In this document: piece after piece, positions 1-9,194 of the stretch
Numbering within the stretch: position 1 is the first letter of the stretch
How the letters are laid out: each line of letters opens with the position of its first letter
IMG/VR virus record: IMGVR_UViG_3300032116_000159
Coordinates: 1-64,000 of that record
Length of the DNA stretch: 64,000 nt
DNA from: a virus
Strand: one strand, 5' to 3'
Translations under genes and position numbers: made by a program
Notes under the pieces: generated by a model
The model's input: only the letters and a program-made list of their open reading frames with translations
What the model was told of the DNA's origin: nothing
Databases searched by the model: none

Positions 1-3000
1 TACGTTCTGAGTTGTCAGTGTATAGTTTATCGCAAAATTACCGTCTAACGTATAATTGCTTATATTTCCAGTTGTTCCTTGGGTTCCTTGTCGACCTTGC
101 ACACCTTGTGTTCCTTGAGAGCCCGTTATGCCTTGTGTACCCTGACTTCCAACTGTTCCTTGAGACCCCGTTGTGCCTTGTGTACCAATAGTTCCTTGTG
201 AACCCGTAGTACCCTGAGTTCCTTGCGTTCCTTGTGAACCGATTGTACCTTGAGAACCTACGGTTCCTTGACTTCCTATTGTACCCTGAGACCCAGTGAT
301 ACCTTGTGTACCTTGCGTTCCTTGTGAACCAATAGTTCCTTGACTTCCTATTGTACCCTGAGGCCCAGTGATACCTTGTGTGCCTTGAGATCCTTGGGTT
401 CCAATAGTTCCTTGTGTACCGGTTGTGCCTTGTCGACCTTGTGTGCCTTGGGTTCCTTGAGAACCCGTAGTACCCTGACTTCCTACGGTTCCTTGTGTAC
501 CTTGGCTACCAATAGTACCTTGTGAACCCGTTGTTCCTTGGCTACCAATTGTTCCTTGACTTCCTATTGTACCCTGAGACCCAGTGATACCTTGCGTTCC
601 TTGTGAACCAATTGTACCTTGAGATCCAGTAGTGCCTTGTGTACCCTGAGTTCCTTGGCTACCGGTTGTACCAATTGTTCCTTGTGAACCAACTGTCCCT
701 TGTGAACCCGTTGCGCCTTGCGAACCAATTGTACCTTGGCTACCGGTAGTACCTTGTGTACCTTGAGAACCCGTAATACCCTGAGTTCCTTGCGTTCCTT
801 GACTACCAATTGTACCTTGTGAACCTATTGTGCCTTGAGAGCCCGTAGTTCCTTGGGTTCCTTGTCGACCTTGTACGCCTTGTGTTCCTTGACTGCCGAT
901 TGTACCTTGAGAACCTACGGTTCCTTGAGAGCCCGTAGTACCCTGACTACCAATTGTTCCTTGAGACCCAATAGTACCTTGTGAACCCGTAATACCCTGA
1001 GTTCCTTGTGTTCCTTGACTGCCGATTGTTCCTTGACTGCCGATTGTACCTTGAGAACCTACGGTTCCTTGTGAACCCGTAGTGCCTTGTGTACCCTGTG
1101 ACCCAATAGTACCTTGAGATCCTACGGTACCTTGTGTGCCTTGTGAACCAATTGTTCCTTGGCTACCAATTGTTCCTTGACTGCCGATTGTACCTTGTGA
1201 ACCGGTAGTACCTTGTGTGCCTTGTGTACCTTGTGTTCCTTGACTACCAATCGTTCCCTGACTACCAATAGTTCCTTGACTTCCTATTGTACCCTGAGAC
1301 CCAGTGATACCTTGTGTGCCTTGTGTTCCTTGTCGACCTTGCACACCTTGTGTTCCTTGAGACCCAATCGTTCCCTGACTTCCCACGGTTCCTTGGCTAC
1401 CGGTAGTACCTTGTGTTCCTTGAGATCCTACGGTTCCTTGTGAACCAATTGTTCCTTGTGAACCGGTAGTACCTTGAGACCCAGTGATGCCTTGTGGACC
1501 TTGAGTTCCTTGTGAACCCGTTGTACCTTGTGTGCCTTGAGAACCGATCGTACCCTGACTACCTACGGTACCTTGTGTTCCAGTTGTACCAATAGTACCT
1601 TGAGATCCAGTAGTGCCTTGTGTACCCTGAGTGCCTTGCGTTCCTTGAGAACCAATAGTACCTTGAGAGCCCGTAGTTCCTTGTGTACCTTGGCTGCCAA
1701 TAGTTCCTTGTGAACCCGTAGTTCCCTGAGTTCCTTGACTTCCAGTTGTACCAATTGTGCCTTGTGAACCCGTTGTACCTTGTGAACCGACAGTACCTTG
1801 TGTGCCTTGTGAACCCGTTGTACCTTGTGAACCAATCGTTCCTTGTGAGCCCGTTGTACCCTGCCGACCTTGTGTGCCTTGTGTACCTTGAGAACCAATA
1901 GTTCCTTGACTTCCTACGGTACCTTGAGTTCCTTGTGTTCCTTGAGATCCTACGGTACCTTGTGAACCCGTAGTACCAATCGTACCTTGGGAACCTGTAG
2001 TTCCTTGTGTACCTTGGCTACCAATAGTACCTTGAGAACCGGTGATACCTTGTGTTCCTTGTGTACCAATAGTTCCTTGTGAACCCGTAGTTCCCTGAGT
2101 TCCTTGAGAACCCGTAGTACCAATTGTACCCTGACTTCCAGTGATACCTTGCGTACCTTGTGTACCTTGGCTACCAATAGTACCTTGAGAACCAATCGTT
2201 CCTTGTGAACCAACGGTTCCTTGAGACCCAGTGATACCTTGACGGCCTTGTGTTCCTTGTGTGCCTTGAGATCCTACGGTACCCTGTGAACCAATAGTTC
2301 CTTGGCTACCAATAGTACCCTGACTTCCTACGGTACCTTGACTTCCAGTAGTACCTTGTGTTCCTTGAGTTCCTTGTGAACCCGTAGTACCAATCGTACC
2401 TTGTGAGCCCGTAGTACCCTGACTACCAATTGTTCCTTGAGACCCAGTGATACCCTGAGCACCTTGTGTACCAATAGTTCCTTGTGAACCAATTGTACCT
2501 TGTGAACCTACGGTGCCCTGCGATCCTACGGTACCTTGAGAACCAGTGATACCCTGTTGACCTTGTGTACCTTGTGTACCTTGTGAACCGGTCGTACCAA
2601 TTGTACCTTGACTTCCTACGGTACCTTGGCTACCAATTGTGCCTTGAGAACCTATGGTACCTTGTGTACCGGTAGCGCCCTGAGTTCCTATCGTTCCTTG
2701 TGAACCGGTTGTGCCTTGTCGTCCTTGTGTACCCTGAGTGCCTTGACTGCCGATTGTACCTTGAGAGCCCGTAGTACCCTGACTACCAATTGTACCCTGA
2801 CTACCGATCGTACCTTGGGCCCCAGTGATACCTTGTGTACCCTGAGTACCTTGAGAGCCCGTAGTACCAATAGTGCCTTGGCTGCCTACGGTACCTTGTG
2901 AGCCCGTAGTACCAATTGTACCCTGACTTCCAGTCGTACCCTGAGTTCCTTGTATACCTTGGCTACCAATTGTACCTTGTGAACCTATTGTGCCTTGAGA

Positions 3001-4548
3001 CCCAGTGATGCCTTGTGTACCTTGTGAGCCCTGAGTTCCTTGCGTTCCTTGTGAACCCGTAGTTCCTTGTGAACCCGTTGTACCTTGGGTACCCTGACTT
3101 CCAGTAGTACCTTGTCGGCCTTGTGTACCCTGAGTGCCTTGAGAACCAATTGTGCCTTGCGATCCTAAGGTACCTTGTGAACCGGTCGTACCAATTGTAC
3201 CTTGGGATCCCGTAGTACCTTGAGTACCTTGTGTGCCTTGTGTACCTATAGTACCCTGAGATCCGATTGTACCTTGTGAACCGGTAGTACCTTGTGTGCC
3301 TTGTGAGCCCTGAGTACCTTGAGTGCCTTGGCTACCGGTAGTACCAATTGTTCCTTGAGACCCAGTAGTACCTTGTGTTCCTTGAGATCCTACGGTTCCT
3401 TGTGAACCAATCGTGCCTTGAGAGCCCGTAGTACCCTGAGTTCCTTGTGTGCCTTGGCTACCAATAGTACCTTGAGAACCTACGGTTCCTTGTGAACCAG
3501 TGATACCTTGTGTGCCTTGTCGACCTTGTGTTCCTTGTGTACCTTGAGAACCCGTAGTACCCTGACTTCCTACGGTTCCTTGTGTGCCTTGTAAACCAAT
3601 AGTACCTTGTGTTCCTTGTGTTCCTTGTGTGCCTTGTAAACTTAAATTGGTTCTGTATTTTACATTTCCTGTTCCGTCTAAAACAAGAACATTTGTTTCG
3701 TTTGTACCATTAGGTATTGCAGTGAATTTCGCAGTACTACCTGTCAGGCCTTGCGAAATATTTAAAGAACCGGAAACTCCGTACGATCCTGATAGTATTT
3801 TTGAATTTCTATAAACTCTTGAACTGCTATCAAAAATTATTAAATCGCCGTTTTTCCTGTTTATTTCTAATACATCATGTAGTTCACCTAGTTCATAACC
3901 ATTTATCACGTTCACATAAATCGTACCATCAACTGCCTGTGTGATTGTTCGGCCTAATCTTACACCATGGAAAGGTGCTATTGGAATAGTCGATGTGTAT
4001 TGTCCACTTGCCGATAAATATAACATCGTTCCTGGTACGAATGCTGTGGTATTTATGCCTCGTATCAGTCCGTTTGTTATAACATAACCGGTGCCATTCG
4101 TAGATATATTTTGTGCTACAAATCCTAAAGTTGTCGCTGAATCTGTATCATCTGTCCAACTTGCCGTAGCTACGGTCGGTCTCTGACCACTCTCACCATT
4201 AATATAGACAATTATTCCTTTAGTAAGTGTAAACGGGTTTGTATTGCGTACCCTAACTGCATTTTGATGACCGATTTCAATTGAAAAACCATTAATATCG
4301 GTATCGATATTTAAAGTTTTAGTGTCGTCGATCCATTGGAGCCTTCCAGTTAAAAATGGAGGAGTAGCTGTCGTAGTGAAATCGATATAATCGACAGTGG
4401 AAATGTGCGATTGTGTTACTAATAAGGACCCTGTAAGAGTTGCACCTTTCGTGAACTTTCCATACGAGGCTGTAACTGCGTTTGTTACAAATAGACTATT
4501 TAAACGCGCATCGGAACCCGATACGATTACTTTTTTCCAATTTGGCAT
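1..4548 (-). CDS. Giant collagen-like tail fibre (3' end outside window)
   Basis: The reading frame starts at ATG 4548 and stays open to the left edge, giving at least 1516 codons. Residues 1-303 form a non-repetitive head domain that begins MPNWKKVIVSGSDA, closely like the start of the fibre gene at 4963-6228, so both probably attach to the virion through the same N-terminal module. Residues about 304-1496 are an unbroken Gly-X-Y array of about 397 triplets, mostly GTQ, GTI, GSQ and GTT, with few prolines. After position 66 a globular C-terminal domain begins and leaves the window. Collagen-like Gly-X-Y stretches are known trimeric stalks in phage fibres. Role as a long receptor-binding fibre is inferred from this and from its place at the end of the fibre block. 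Confidence 0.85.
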   Translation of the reverse strand, partial: MPNWKKVIVSGSDARLNSLFVTNAVTASYGKFTKGATLTGSLLVTQSHISTVDYIDFTTTATPPFLTGRLQWIDDTKTLNIDTDINGFSIEIGHQNAVRVRNTNPFTLTKGIIVYINGESGQRPTVATASWTDDTDSATTLGFVAQNISTNGTGYVITNGLIRGINTTAFVPGTMLYLSASGQYTSTIPIAPFHGVRLGRTITQAVDGTIYVNVINGYELGELHDVLEINRKNGDLIIFDSSSRVYRNSKILSGSYGVSGSLNISQGLTGSTAKFTAIPNGTNETNVLVLDGTGNVKYRTNLSLQGTQGTQGTQGTIGLQGTQGTVGSQGTTGSQGTQGTQGRQGTQGITGSQGTVGSQGTIGSQGTQGTQGTTGSQGTIGSQGTVGSQGTQGTTGSQGTIGTTGSQGTQGTQGSQGTQGTTGSQGTIGSQGTIGTQGTQGTQGTTGSQGTIGTTGSQGTLGSQGTIGSQGTQGTQGRQGTTGSQGTQGTTGSQGTTGSQGTQGTQGSQGTQGITGSQGTIGSQGTIGSQGIQGTQGTTGSQGTIGTTGSQGTVGSQGTIGTTGSQGTQGTQGITGAQGTIGSQGTIGSQGTTGSQGTIGSQGTQGTQGRQGTTGSQGTIGTQGATGTQGTIGSQGTIGSQGTVGSQGTIGTTGSQGTQGTQGQQGITGSQGTVGSQGTVGSQGTIGSQGTIGTQGAQGITGSQGTIGSQGTTGSQGTIGTTGSQGTQGTQGTTGSQGTVGSQGTIGSQGTIGSQGTVGSQGTQGTQGRQGITGSQGTVGSQGTIGSQGTIGSQGTQGTQGITGSQGTIGTTGSQGTQGTTGSQGTIGTQGTQGITGSQGTIGSQGTQGTTGSQGTIGTTGSQGTVGSQGTQGTQGTVGSQGTIGSQGTQGTQGRQGTTGSQGTIGSQGTTGSQGTQGTVGSQGTTGSQGTIGTTGSQGTQGTTGSQGTIGSQGTQGTTGSQGTIGSQGTQGTQGTQGTTGSQGTIGTTGTQGTVGSQGTIGSQGTQGTTGSQGTQGPQGITGSQGTTGSQGTIGSQGTVGSQGTQGTTGSQGTVGSQGTIGSQGTQGVQGRQGTQGTQGITGSQGTIGSQGTIGSQGTIGSQGTQGTQGTQGTTGSQGTIGSQGTIGSQGTIGSQGTQGTVGSQGTIGSQGTQGTTGSQGTVGSQGTIGSQGTIGSQGTQGTQGITGSQGTIGSQGTIGSQGTTGSQGTVGSQGTIGSQGTQGVQGRQGTQGTTGSQGTIGSQGTIGSQGTQGTQGITGSQGTQGTTGSQGTIGSQGATGSQGTVGSQGTIGTTGSQGTQGTQGTTGSQGTIGSQGTQGITGSQGTIGSQGTIGSQGTTGSQGTIGSQGTQGTVGSQGTTGSQGTQGTQGRQGTTGTQGTIGTQGSQGTQGITGPQGTIGSQGTIGSQGTQGTQGITGSQGTIGSQGTVGSQGTIGSQGTQGTQGTTGSQGTIGTQGTTGSQGTVGSQGTQGITGSQGTQGVQGRQGTQGTTGNISNYTLDGNFAINYTLTTQNV
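67..3639 (-). repeat. 9-bp-period tandem array encoding Gly-X-Y triplets
   Basis: About 3.57 kb of near-identical 9-bp units, read on the minus strand as GG(T/A) ACN CAA and close variants (Gly-Thr-Gln, Gly-Thr-Ile, Gly-Ser-Gln). The units are degenerate at third positions but keep the frame throughout. A second array of the same design lies at 22288-23822. Such arrays are expected to change length by slippage and recombination, and to cause assembly errors. Confidence 0.95.
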
Positions 4549-4619
4549 ACGTCCCTATTTTGTGGTTGGAAACCCTAACTTAGAGCCCACTTCCTTTCGG
4601 CCTACAAAATTTTTTAGGC

Positions 4620-4787
4620 TTATTCACTAAGCCGTTCCTGTTCTGCCTTTTTTGTCAGTTCAAGAATTCTACTATAAATATCTGCAACAACAATCGCATC
4701 CTTGCCAAATATTTGAATTTTTTCAACTGCGTTCTTGAGTATAACCAAATCTTGAAATGTGACTTTCAAATTATGTGACTTATCCAT
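4620..4787 (-). CDS. Small protein of unknown function
   Basis: A 55-residue ORF from ATG 4787 to TAA 4620, starting MDKSHNLKVTFQDLVILK and predicted mostly helical, ending in a charged KKAEQERLSE tail. It overlaps the end of the gene upstream by 8 nt, which suggests translational coupling. It lies between two fibre genes, so a role in fibre assembly or attachment is possible, but no family was recognised. Confidence 0.55.
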   Translation of the reverse strand: MDKSHNLKVTFQDLVILKNAVEKIQIFGKDAIVVADIYSRILELTKKAEQERLSE

Positions 4788-4938
4788 GTAACTGTTTTTC
4801 TAATTTTTGAACAATCGAATTTAATATTTTTACGTTTTCACCTTTGAAATTGGAAGCCGCAATAAAGTGTAATAGGAATTTAACCTCTACATCATCGAAG
4901 CCCGGTCGTTGTTCTTTTGCCTGTAAAAAACTTGCCAT
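4780..4938 (-). CDS. Small protein of unknown function
   Basis: A 52-residue ORF from ATG 4938 to TAA 4780, starting MASFLQAKEQRPGFDDVEVK, with a helical second half rich in Lys and hydrophobic residues. It sits 24 nt after the fibre gene at 4963 and overlaps the next small ORF by 8 nt, as expected inside one operon. No family recognised. A small fibre chaperone would fit the position but is only a guess. Confidence 0.55.
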   Translation of the reverse strand: MASFLQAKEQRPGFDDVEVKFLLHFIAASNFKGENVKILNSIVQKLEKQLHG

Positions 4939-4962
4939 AATTTATAACCTTTTAGTTTTCTG

Positions 4963-6228
4963 TTAAGAGTATATGTAAATATCACCACCAGAAGTTACAC
5001 GTATATTTCCGTTTTTCTGATAGGCTGCTATATCTGTCATCGATGCCGCTTCGTCTACTACTGCTGCAACAAACGCATCAGGTACAATTGCAGTTGCAGT
5101 ACCTGCGAGTTTTGTATTTGTCTGTAAAGAGAAACGTGCTGCTGTATCATACCAACCGAATGCTGCACCAGTGCCGGCCGTTTCAGTTTGTACAATGATA
5201 CCACCATCGCCTGTTGCTGAACCAGAATTCAATAATATGAAACGGTCTTCCACGTTCAAATTCGCAACATTTACATTTACTGTCGTTCCTTGCACAAATA
5301 GATCACCGGCAATATTAACATTGGTACCGAAAGTCGATGTACCGACAGTCAACACATCAGTACCGGCATTATACGTAAATCCGGTATCGCCAGTTACAGT
5401 ATTCGAATCTGACCAATAAGCTACCTGATTTGCAAGACCTGTACCATCTACAAGTGAGGTACCCCATACTCTTGAGTCGATCTCGTCGGATTTTACATTT
5501 CCCGTACCATCGATAACAAGAACAGTAGTTTCACCGGCACCATCTAATAATGTACCATCCAACATTAATTGACTACCGGTAATCGATGTAGTCACGTCAA
5601 GTTTACCGGTCACACCTAAAGTAGTACCATCGAATGTTAGATTCGCTTCCCCATTCAATGAATTCGAATCGGTAAATGTCGCTAAACGATTATCCACACC
5701 ATTTGCAGCATCGACAAGTGTCGTTCCCCAAACACGTGTATCGATTTCATCGGATTTTACATTTCCGGTAGGATCGATTACTAATACAGTCGCTTCTGCT
5801 GCGCCGTCAAGTAATGTACCATCTAATCGTAAATTACTACCGGTAATTGCACCGGTTACATCTGCACGGCCGGTAACAGTTAATAGTGTACCGTCGAATG
5901 TAAGATTCGCTTCACCGTTTATTCCGGTTGATGTTGTCGATGTTATAATTCGATTATCGCCGGAGTTTGTATATGTTGTTACAGCTGATGGAGTAAGGCC
6001 TGTAAGTTGTGAACCGTCACCTTTAAAAGAGCCGGTAAATGAACCGGTGAGTTGCACACCGGATGCACCGTTTGCGATTAGATTACCGGTACCGCTTATC
6101 GCTTTCGATGTTAGGTTGCCGGCATTTCCACCACCAATAACCGCCTGACTTGCGGTTAAGTTATCTACCTTTAATGCTGAAAATTGTGCCGCTGAACCTG
6201 ATACGACGACCTTCTTCCATGTTGCCAT
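4963..6228 (-). CDS. Tail fibre protein with internal duplication
   Basis: 421 residues. The N-terminus MATWKKVVVSGSAAQFSALK is shared in style with the giant collagen fibre. Residues about 104-191 and 192-280 are two tandem copies of one 88-residue unit (each starts NGEANLTFDGT and contains GNVKSDEID and a VWGT motif), typical of beta-structured fibre shafts. The C-terminal part (about 281-421) contains NIAGDLFVQGTTVNVN, similar to shaft and head-like domains of marine phage fibres. A good AAAGGA ribosome site precedes the ATG. It is probably a tail fibre or whisker; receptor specificity cannot be read. Confidence 0.75.
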   Translation of the reverse strand: MATWKKVVVSGSAAQFSALKVDNLTASQAVIGGGNAGNLTSKAISGTGNLIANGASGVQLTGSFTGSFKGDGSQLTGLTPSAVTTYTNSGDNRIITSTTSTGINGEANLTFDGTLLTVTGRADVTGAITGSNLRLDGTLLDGAAEATVLVIDPTGNVKSDEIDTRVWGTTLVDAANGVDNRLATFTDSNSLNGEANLTFDGTTLGVTGKLDVTTSITGSQLMLDGTLLDGAGETTVLVIDGTGNVKSDEIDSRVWGTSLVDGTGLANQVAYWSDSNTVTGDTGFTYNAGTDVLTVGTSTFGTNVNIAGDLFVQGTTVNVNVANLNVEDRFILLNSGSATGDGGIIVQTETAGTGAAFGWYDTAARFSLQTNTKLAGTATAIVPDAFVAAVVDEAASMTDIAAYQKNGNIRVTSGGDIYIYS

Positions 6229-6243
6229 TGTTATTCCTTTACA

Positions 6244-6702
6244 TTATACACCGAAAAACAAATCGCCATTATAAAAATATAGGCCGCCTGATACCGGTGT
6301 CTTTAATTGAGTGTGCATTTTAAAAACTGCAATTTCATCTGTTGTTATTTTGAAAATATTCGAATCGTTATCCGTTTTTATTGCGAACGGGTCATCAGTA
6401 CCATTTGCAGTGATTTCGGCGTAACCGTCGATCTGCAACTTCTGTGTGTCGTTCTCAAATATAAATATGGGCTTATAGGTCGAATTATAGTATTCTCCGA
6501 AACCATTTACAGAAATTTTTTCATCCGCGTACCAATAGTCGCCATTTGACTGGTATGTAAATAGATTTGATGCGTTACCACCGATAAAAATAGGTGTGCC
6601 GTGTTCGACAACTCGAACAATATTCTGTTCTTCGCTAACCGAAACATAATTGCGTTCTTCGGTTACCTTTACGGTATTTTTATCGATTCTTACATTTGCC
6701 AT
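6244..6702 (-). CDS. Probable short tail-fibre or fibre-connector protein
   Basis: 152 residues, beta-rich. The first 35 residues are built of short valine-rich repeats (KVTEERNYVSVSEEQNIVRV), followed by a domain with alternating aromatic and polar residues. The stop codon of the gene upstream overlaps its start by 1 nt (TAATG), so translation is coupled. It lies directly before the fibre gene at 4963-6228. Placement and composition suggest a small virion protein; no named family was recognised. Confidence 0.6.
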   Translation of the reverse strand: MANVRIDKNTVKVTEERNYVSVSEEQNIVRVVEHGTPIFIGGNASNLFTYQSNGDYWYADEKISVNGFGEYYNSTYKPIFIFENDTQKLQIDGYAEITANGTDDPFAIKTDNDSNIFKITTDEIAVFKMHTQLKTPVSGGLYFYNGDLFFGV

Positions 6703-7091
6703 TATCGAGTCACATTATATTTTGTCGTTATCGTGCCCTCTAATAATCTGACAACATATTCAGGATCTGTTTTTGTATACGGATCTGAAGAGGTGAATAT
6801 TTCTAAATCGTAAAAGTACATGTCTTTCACTAAATTATTTGTGTCAGCTGCACTAATATATACGCTTAAAGAACCACTCGTACCAGTTATTGCAATTGAG
6901 GATTTGTTCGCAGTCGAACCGCTCGAGTGTAACGATAAAGATGTCGCTGCGCTACCAGGATCTGTACGTAATTGCATACGAGCATTGTATCCTGTAAGAT
7001 TCTTTATACTACCGGTCGCATCCGTATATTCTACAGTGATTACTTTTGTAGAACCACGATTGATTATAAAATTGTAGTTTTGGCAGCTCAA
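6702..7091 (-). CDS. Virion protein with Ig-like N-terminal domain
   Basis: 129 residues. The start MSCQNYNFIINRGSTKVI followed by LTGYNARMQLRTDP is the pattern of small baseplate or fibre-linked proteins seen in many myophages, where an Ig-like beta-sandwich with an LTG(Y/W)-A-M-(Q/R)-(I/L)R motif is common. It overlaps the next gene by 1 nt. Probably a virion component linking fibre and baseplate; this is from motif pattern and context. Confidence 0.6.
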   Translation of the reverse strand: MSCQNYNFIINRGSTKVITVEYTDATGSIKNLTGYNARMQLRTDPGSAATSLSLHSSGSTANKSSIAITGTSGSLSVYISAADTNNLVKDMYFYDLEIFTSSDPYTKTDPEYVVRLLEGTITTKYNVTR

Positions 7092-7103
7092 TATATTTCC
7101 TCA

Positions 7104-7439
7104 TTATACGTCTTCAATTATCTCGTCTTTAAACCGCTCCACTTTTTTTAGTGCTGCGTATGCGGCCTTATACGCATTTTCATCACCATTTACATCGTAG
7201 GGAAATTCGATTCCGAAATGATGTAACGGCCTTGCATTATTCATACGTGCTTCCTCATCAGGAAACACAAATATACTCGCCACGTTTTCGTGACGTTTAT
7301 CGTATTTCAATATAAGTGAACCGTCGGCTTGTTCTTCGTATCTTTCTGTGAATTCACTTCCCAATACTATTTTTTTAACCTGTAAATACGCACCAGGATA
7401 AAAATCACCATTCACTTCATAATTCATTTTCAATGCCAT
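7104..7439 (-). CDS. Conserved-looking hypothetical protein, first gene after capsid terminator
   Basis: 111 residues, acidic, mixed alpha and beta, starting MALKMNYEVNGDFYPGAYLQ. It is the first gene after the terminator behind the major capsid gene and is preceded by the recurring ATATTTAT motif and an AAAAAGG ribosome site, so it probably opens the fibre operon. The sequence suggests a small virion or assembly protein; no family recognised. Confidence 0.6.
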   Translation of the reverse strand: MALKMNYEVNGDFYPGAYLQVKKIVLGSEFTERYEEQADGSLILKYDKRHENVASIFVFPDEEARMNNARPLHHFGIEFPYDVNGDENAYKAAYAALKKVERFKDEIIEDV

Positions 7440-7452
7440 AGAAACCTTTTTA

Positions 7453-7463
7453 TATAAATATCA
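7453..7463 (-). promoter_or_regulatory. Recurring ATATTTAT motif (copy 1)
   Basis: Reads TGATATTTATA on the minus strand, 13 nt before the ATG at 7439 and just after the terminator at 7493-7524. A new transcript must start somewhere here, which is the best positional argument that the motif is a promoter element. See the finding on this motif. Confidence 0.5.
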
Positions 7464-7492
7464 GTTTTGATTTGTTTACTTAGGTATATAGA

Positions 7493-7524
7493 CAAAAAAA
7501 TAGGCACCTTGTGAGTGCCTATTT
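7493..7524 (-). terminator. Rho-independent terminator after the capsid gene
   Basis: Perfect 9-10 bp stem (AATAGGCAC with GTGCCTATT, 7-nt loop) followed on the minus strand by seven T. It lies 23 nt past the stop codon of the major capsid gene and ends the head operon. Confidence 0.9.
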
Positions 7525-7546
7525 ATATTAATCTACCTTGACAGGC

Positions 7547-9172
7547 TTAGATAGTATTCAAACCTTCAACAAAGATCTTACCGTAGAATTCAGGACGCAG
7601 CATTTCTTTTGCGTATCTTGTCATCACGGCTTTTCTTGGTGTAAAGTTATCAGGATCGTGTACAAGCGGTGTCATAATCAATGGAATGTATGGAGCGTAT
7701 ACGGCACCTGTTTCCAAATATTGTGTTCCTCTGTATCCCATCAAAATTACATTTTCTTTCATGTAAGGTGATTTGTATACAGTGAAACGATTATTGATTG
7801 TACCGATCTTGTGAGATCCCATACTAAACTGATTTCTGCTTCCGTCTGTGTCGGCTGCATAACCAGGAATCGATTCGAGTACAGTTGCTACAGTTGGTGA
7901 GGTAACCAAGAAGTTTGCACCACCTCTAAACGTTAATCTATCGATTTCGTTAGATACTGCTTGGATCTTAGTTCCCAATGTTTGGAACCATGTACCTTGA
8001 TTGTATGCAGCAGCGTTTGCAGCTGTTTGACTGAATGCGTTTGTATCAGGATTATATTCGTATCCTAAACGTGCTGACCAATATTTAGTCGTTTGAGCGT
8101 TCAATCTCAACATGTCTAAGATTTCCAAATCGATTTCTCTCGCAACATATTCACCAAGGATACCGGTTAATTCTGCTTCTGCATCGATGTTCTGGTATGC
8201 GTTGATGTCCTGTGCGAATTCAGGTGTCCACATTGCCTTCAGTTTACGTGTCTTTGCAGTTAACGCTTGGCTATGGAACTCAAGGTTCAATTCAGGAATA
8301 TCTAATGGATCTTGACCAGTTTTGTTCTCTTCAAAATCACCTCTTGTAACATCAGTAGGTTGCTTCTGATAGTAAACTGCCAAGTTAGCGATCTGTGTTG
8401 CTGAACCAGAAATTACAAATGTAATTTGAGTTTTTGCAGCATTGATCGAAGTGAACTGATTGAACTGCGTGTCGATTCCTGTACCACTAACCGTAAATGC
8501 ACGTACACCTTCCAAATCAGGATTTGTCAAAGAACTAACTGCGATAGTCAATTTTTTGATTTTTGCAGAGTCAACAACTGAACTTGAGAATTCGCTATCG
8601 AAGTTTACATCTGATGACAGATTACAACTTGAGAATACGCCTTTAGTTGCAGTTGGCGTACCAGATGAACTTGCGATAAGTCCAGTCTTACTGTAATCGT
8701 TGATTGAATATGCGAATCGTCCTGCACCATAAAGACCACCGGTTGCAACTGCTTCACCCTTAGATGCATCAGTTACACCCCAAATCGAGTCTTCTTGTGA
8801 ATCTTTACCAGAACCACTTGCGAAACCTGGTTGTCCAGTACCATACTTGAATTCCAACCAGAACACGAGTCCTGAAGGTAAATTCATCGGCTGTACCGAA
8901 ACAAAGTCCTTTGCAGTGATTTCACCGAAAATTCTTCTAATCAACGGTAACGCAACACCAGCCCATTCTTCTGAACCGGCAGCTGTTCCTGTTCTGTTTG
9001 CTTCAACTACCAATTGCTTCGCTTGGTTTTCTAAGAGTTGAGCAACATTTCCTTTGTCAAGATCTGACAAGTTTTCTAATAGCCCTGTTTTTTCCCACTT
9101 TGAGGTCAGTGCTACTACATCTTTACGCCTTTGAACGTGTGCGTTCTTTGGCAATAAATTATCAATATTCAT
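7547..9172 (-). CDS. Major capsid protein (T4 gp23-like)
   Basis: 541 residues, near the T4 gp23 length. Residues about 70-110 (EEWAGVALPLIRRIFGEI then VSVQPMNLPSGLVFWLEFKY) match the conserved gp23 region around LVRRVF and VGVQPM-P-G-IF. The N-terminal ~60 residues are helical and charged and contain candidate prohead-protease sites of the (L/I)xE type (for example QLLE), in line with gp23 maturation. It follows the scaffold gene by 22 nt, has an AAAGGA ribosome site and is followed by a strong terminator, as expected for the most abundant protein. Head shell, expanded after proteolysis. Confidence 0.95.
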   Translation of the reverse strand: MNIDNLLPKNAHVQRRKDVVALTSKWEKTGLLENLSDLDKGNVAQLLENQAKQLVVEANRTGTAAGSEEWAGVALPLIRRIFGEITAKDFVSVQPMNLPSGLVFWLEFKYGTGQPGFASGSGKDSQEDSIWGVTDASKGEAVATGGLYGAGRFAYSINDYSKTGLIASSSGTPTATKGVFSSCNLSSDVNFDSEFSSSVVDSAKIKKLTIAVSSLTNPDLEGVRAFTVSGTGIDTQFNQFTSINAAKTQITFVISGSATQIANLAVYYQKQPTDVTRGDFEENKTGQDPLDIPELNLEFHSQALTAKTRKLKAMWTPEFAQDINAYQNIDAEAELTGILGEYVAREIDLEILDMLRLNAQTTKYWSARLGYEYNPDTNAFSQTAANAAAYNQGTWFQTLGTKIQAVSNEIDRLTFRGGANFLVTSPTVATVLESIPGYAADTDGSRNQFSMGSHKIGTINNRFTVYKSPYMKENVILMGYRGTQYLETGAVYAPYIPLIMTPLVHDPDNFTPRKAVMTRYAKEMLRPEFYGKIFVEGLNTI

Positions 9173-9194
9173 GCTTTTCCTTTAGTTTTTAAAT

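Noticed and set aside
67-3639. Plus-strand and off-frame open frames in the collagen array, rich in Cys, Leu, Thr or Lys, Val
   Set aside because: They are shadows of the 9-bp repeat in other frames, with no ribosome sites and no plausible protein composition.
67-3639. Tandem repeats that could be read as a CRISPR array
   Set aside because: The period is 9 bp without spacers and the frame is preserved; this is a coding Gly-X-Y array.
7520-7527. TATAAATA on the minus strand, an exact T4 late -10 match
   Set aside because: It lies inside the terminator region of the capsid gene, 80 nt from the next start; more likely AT-rich chance. The recurring motif at 7453-7463 is better placed.
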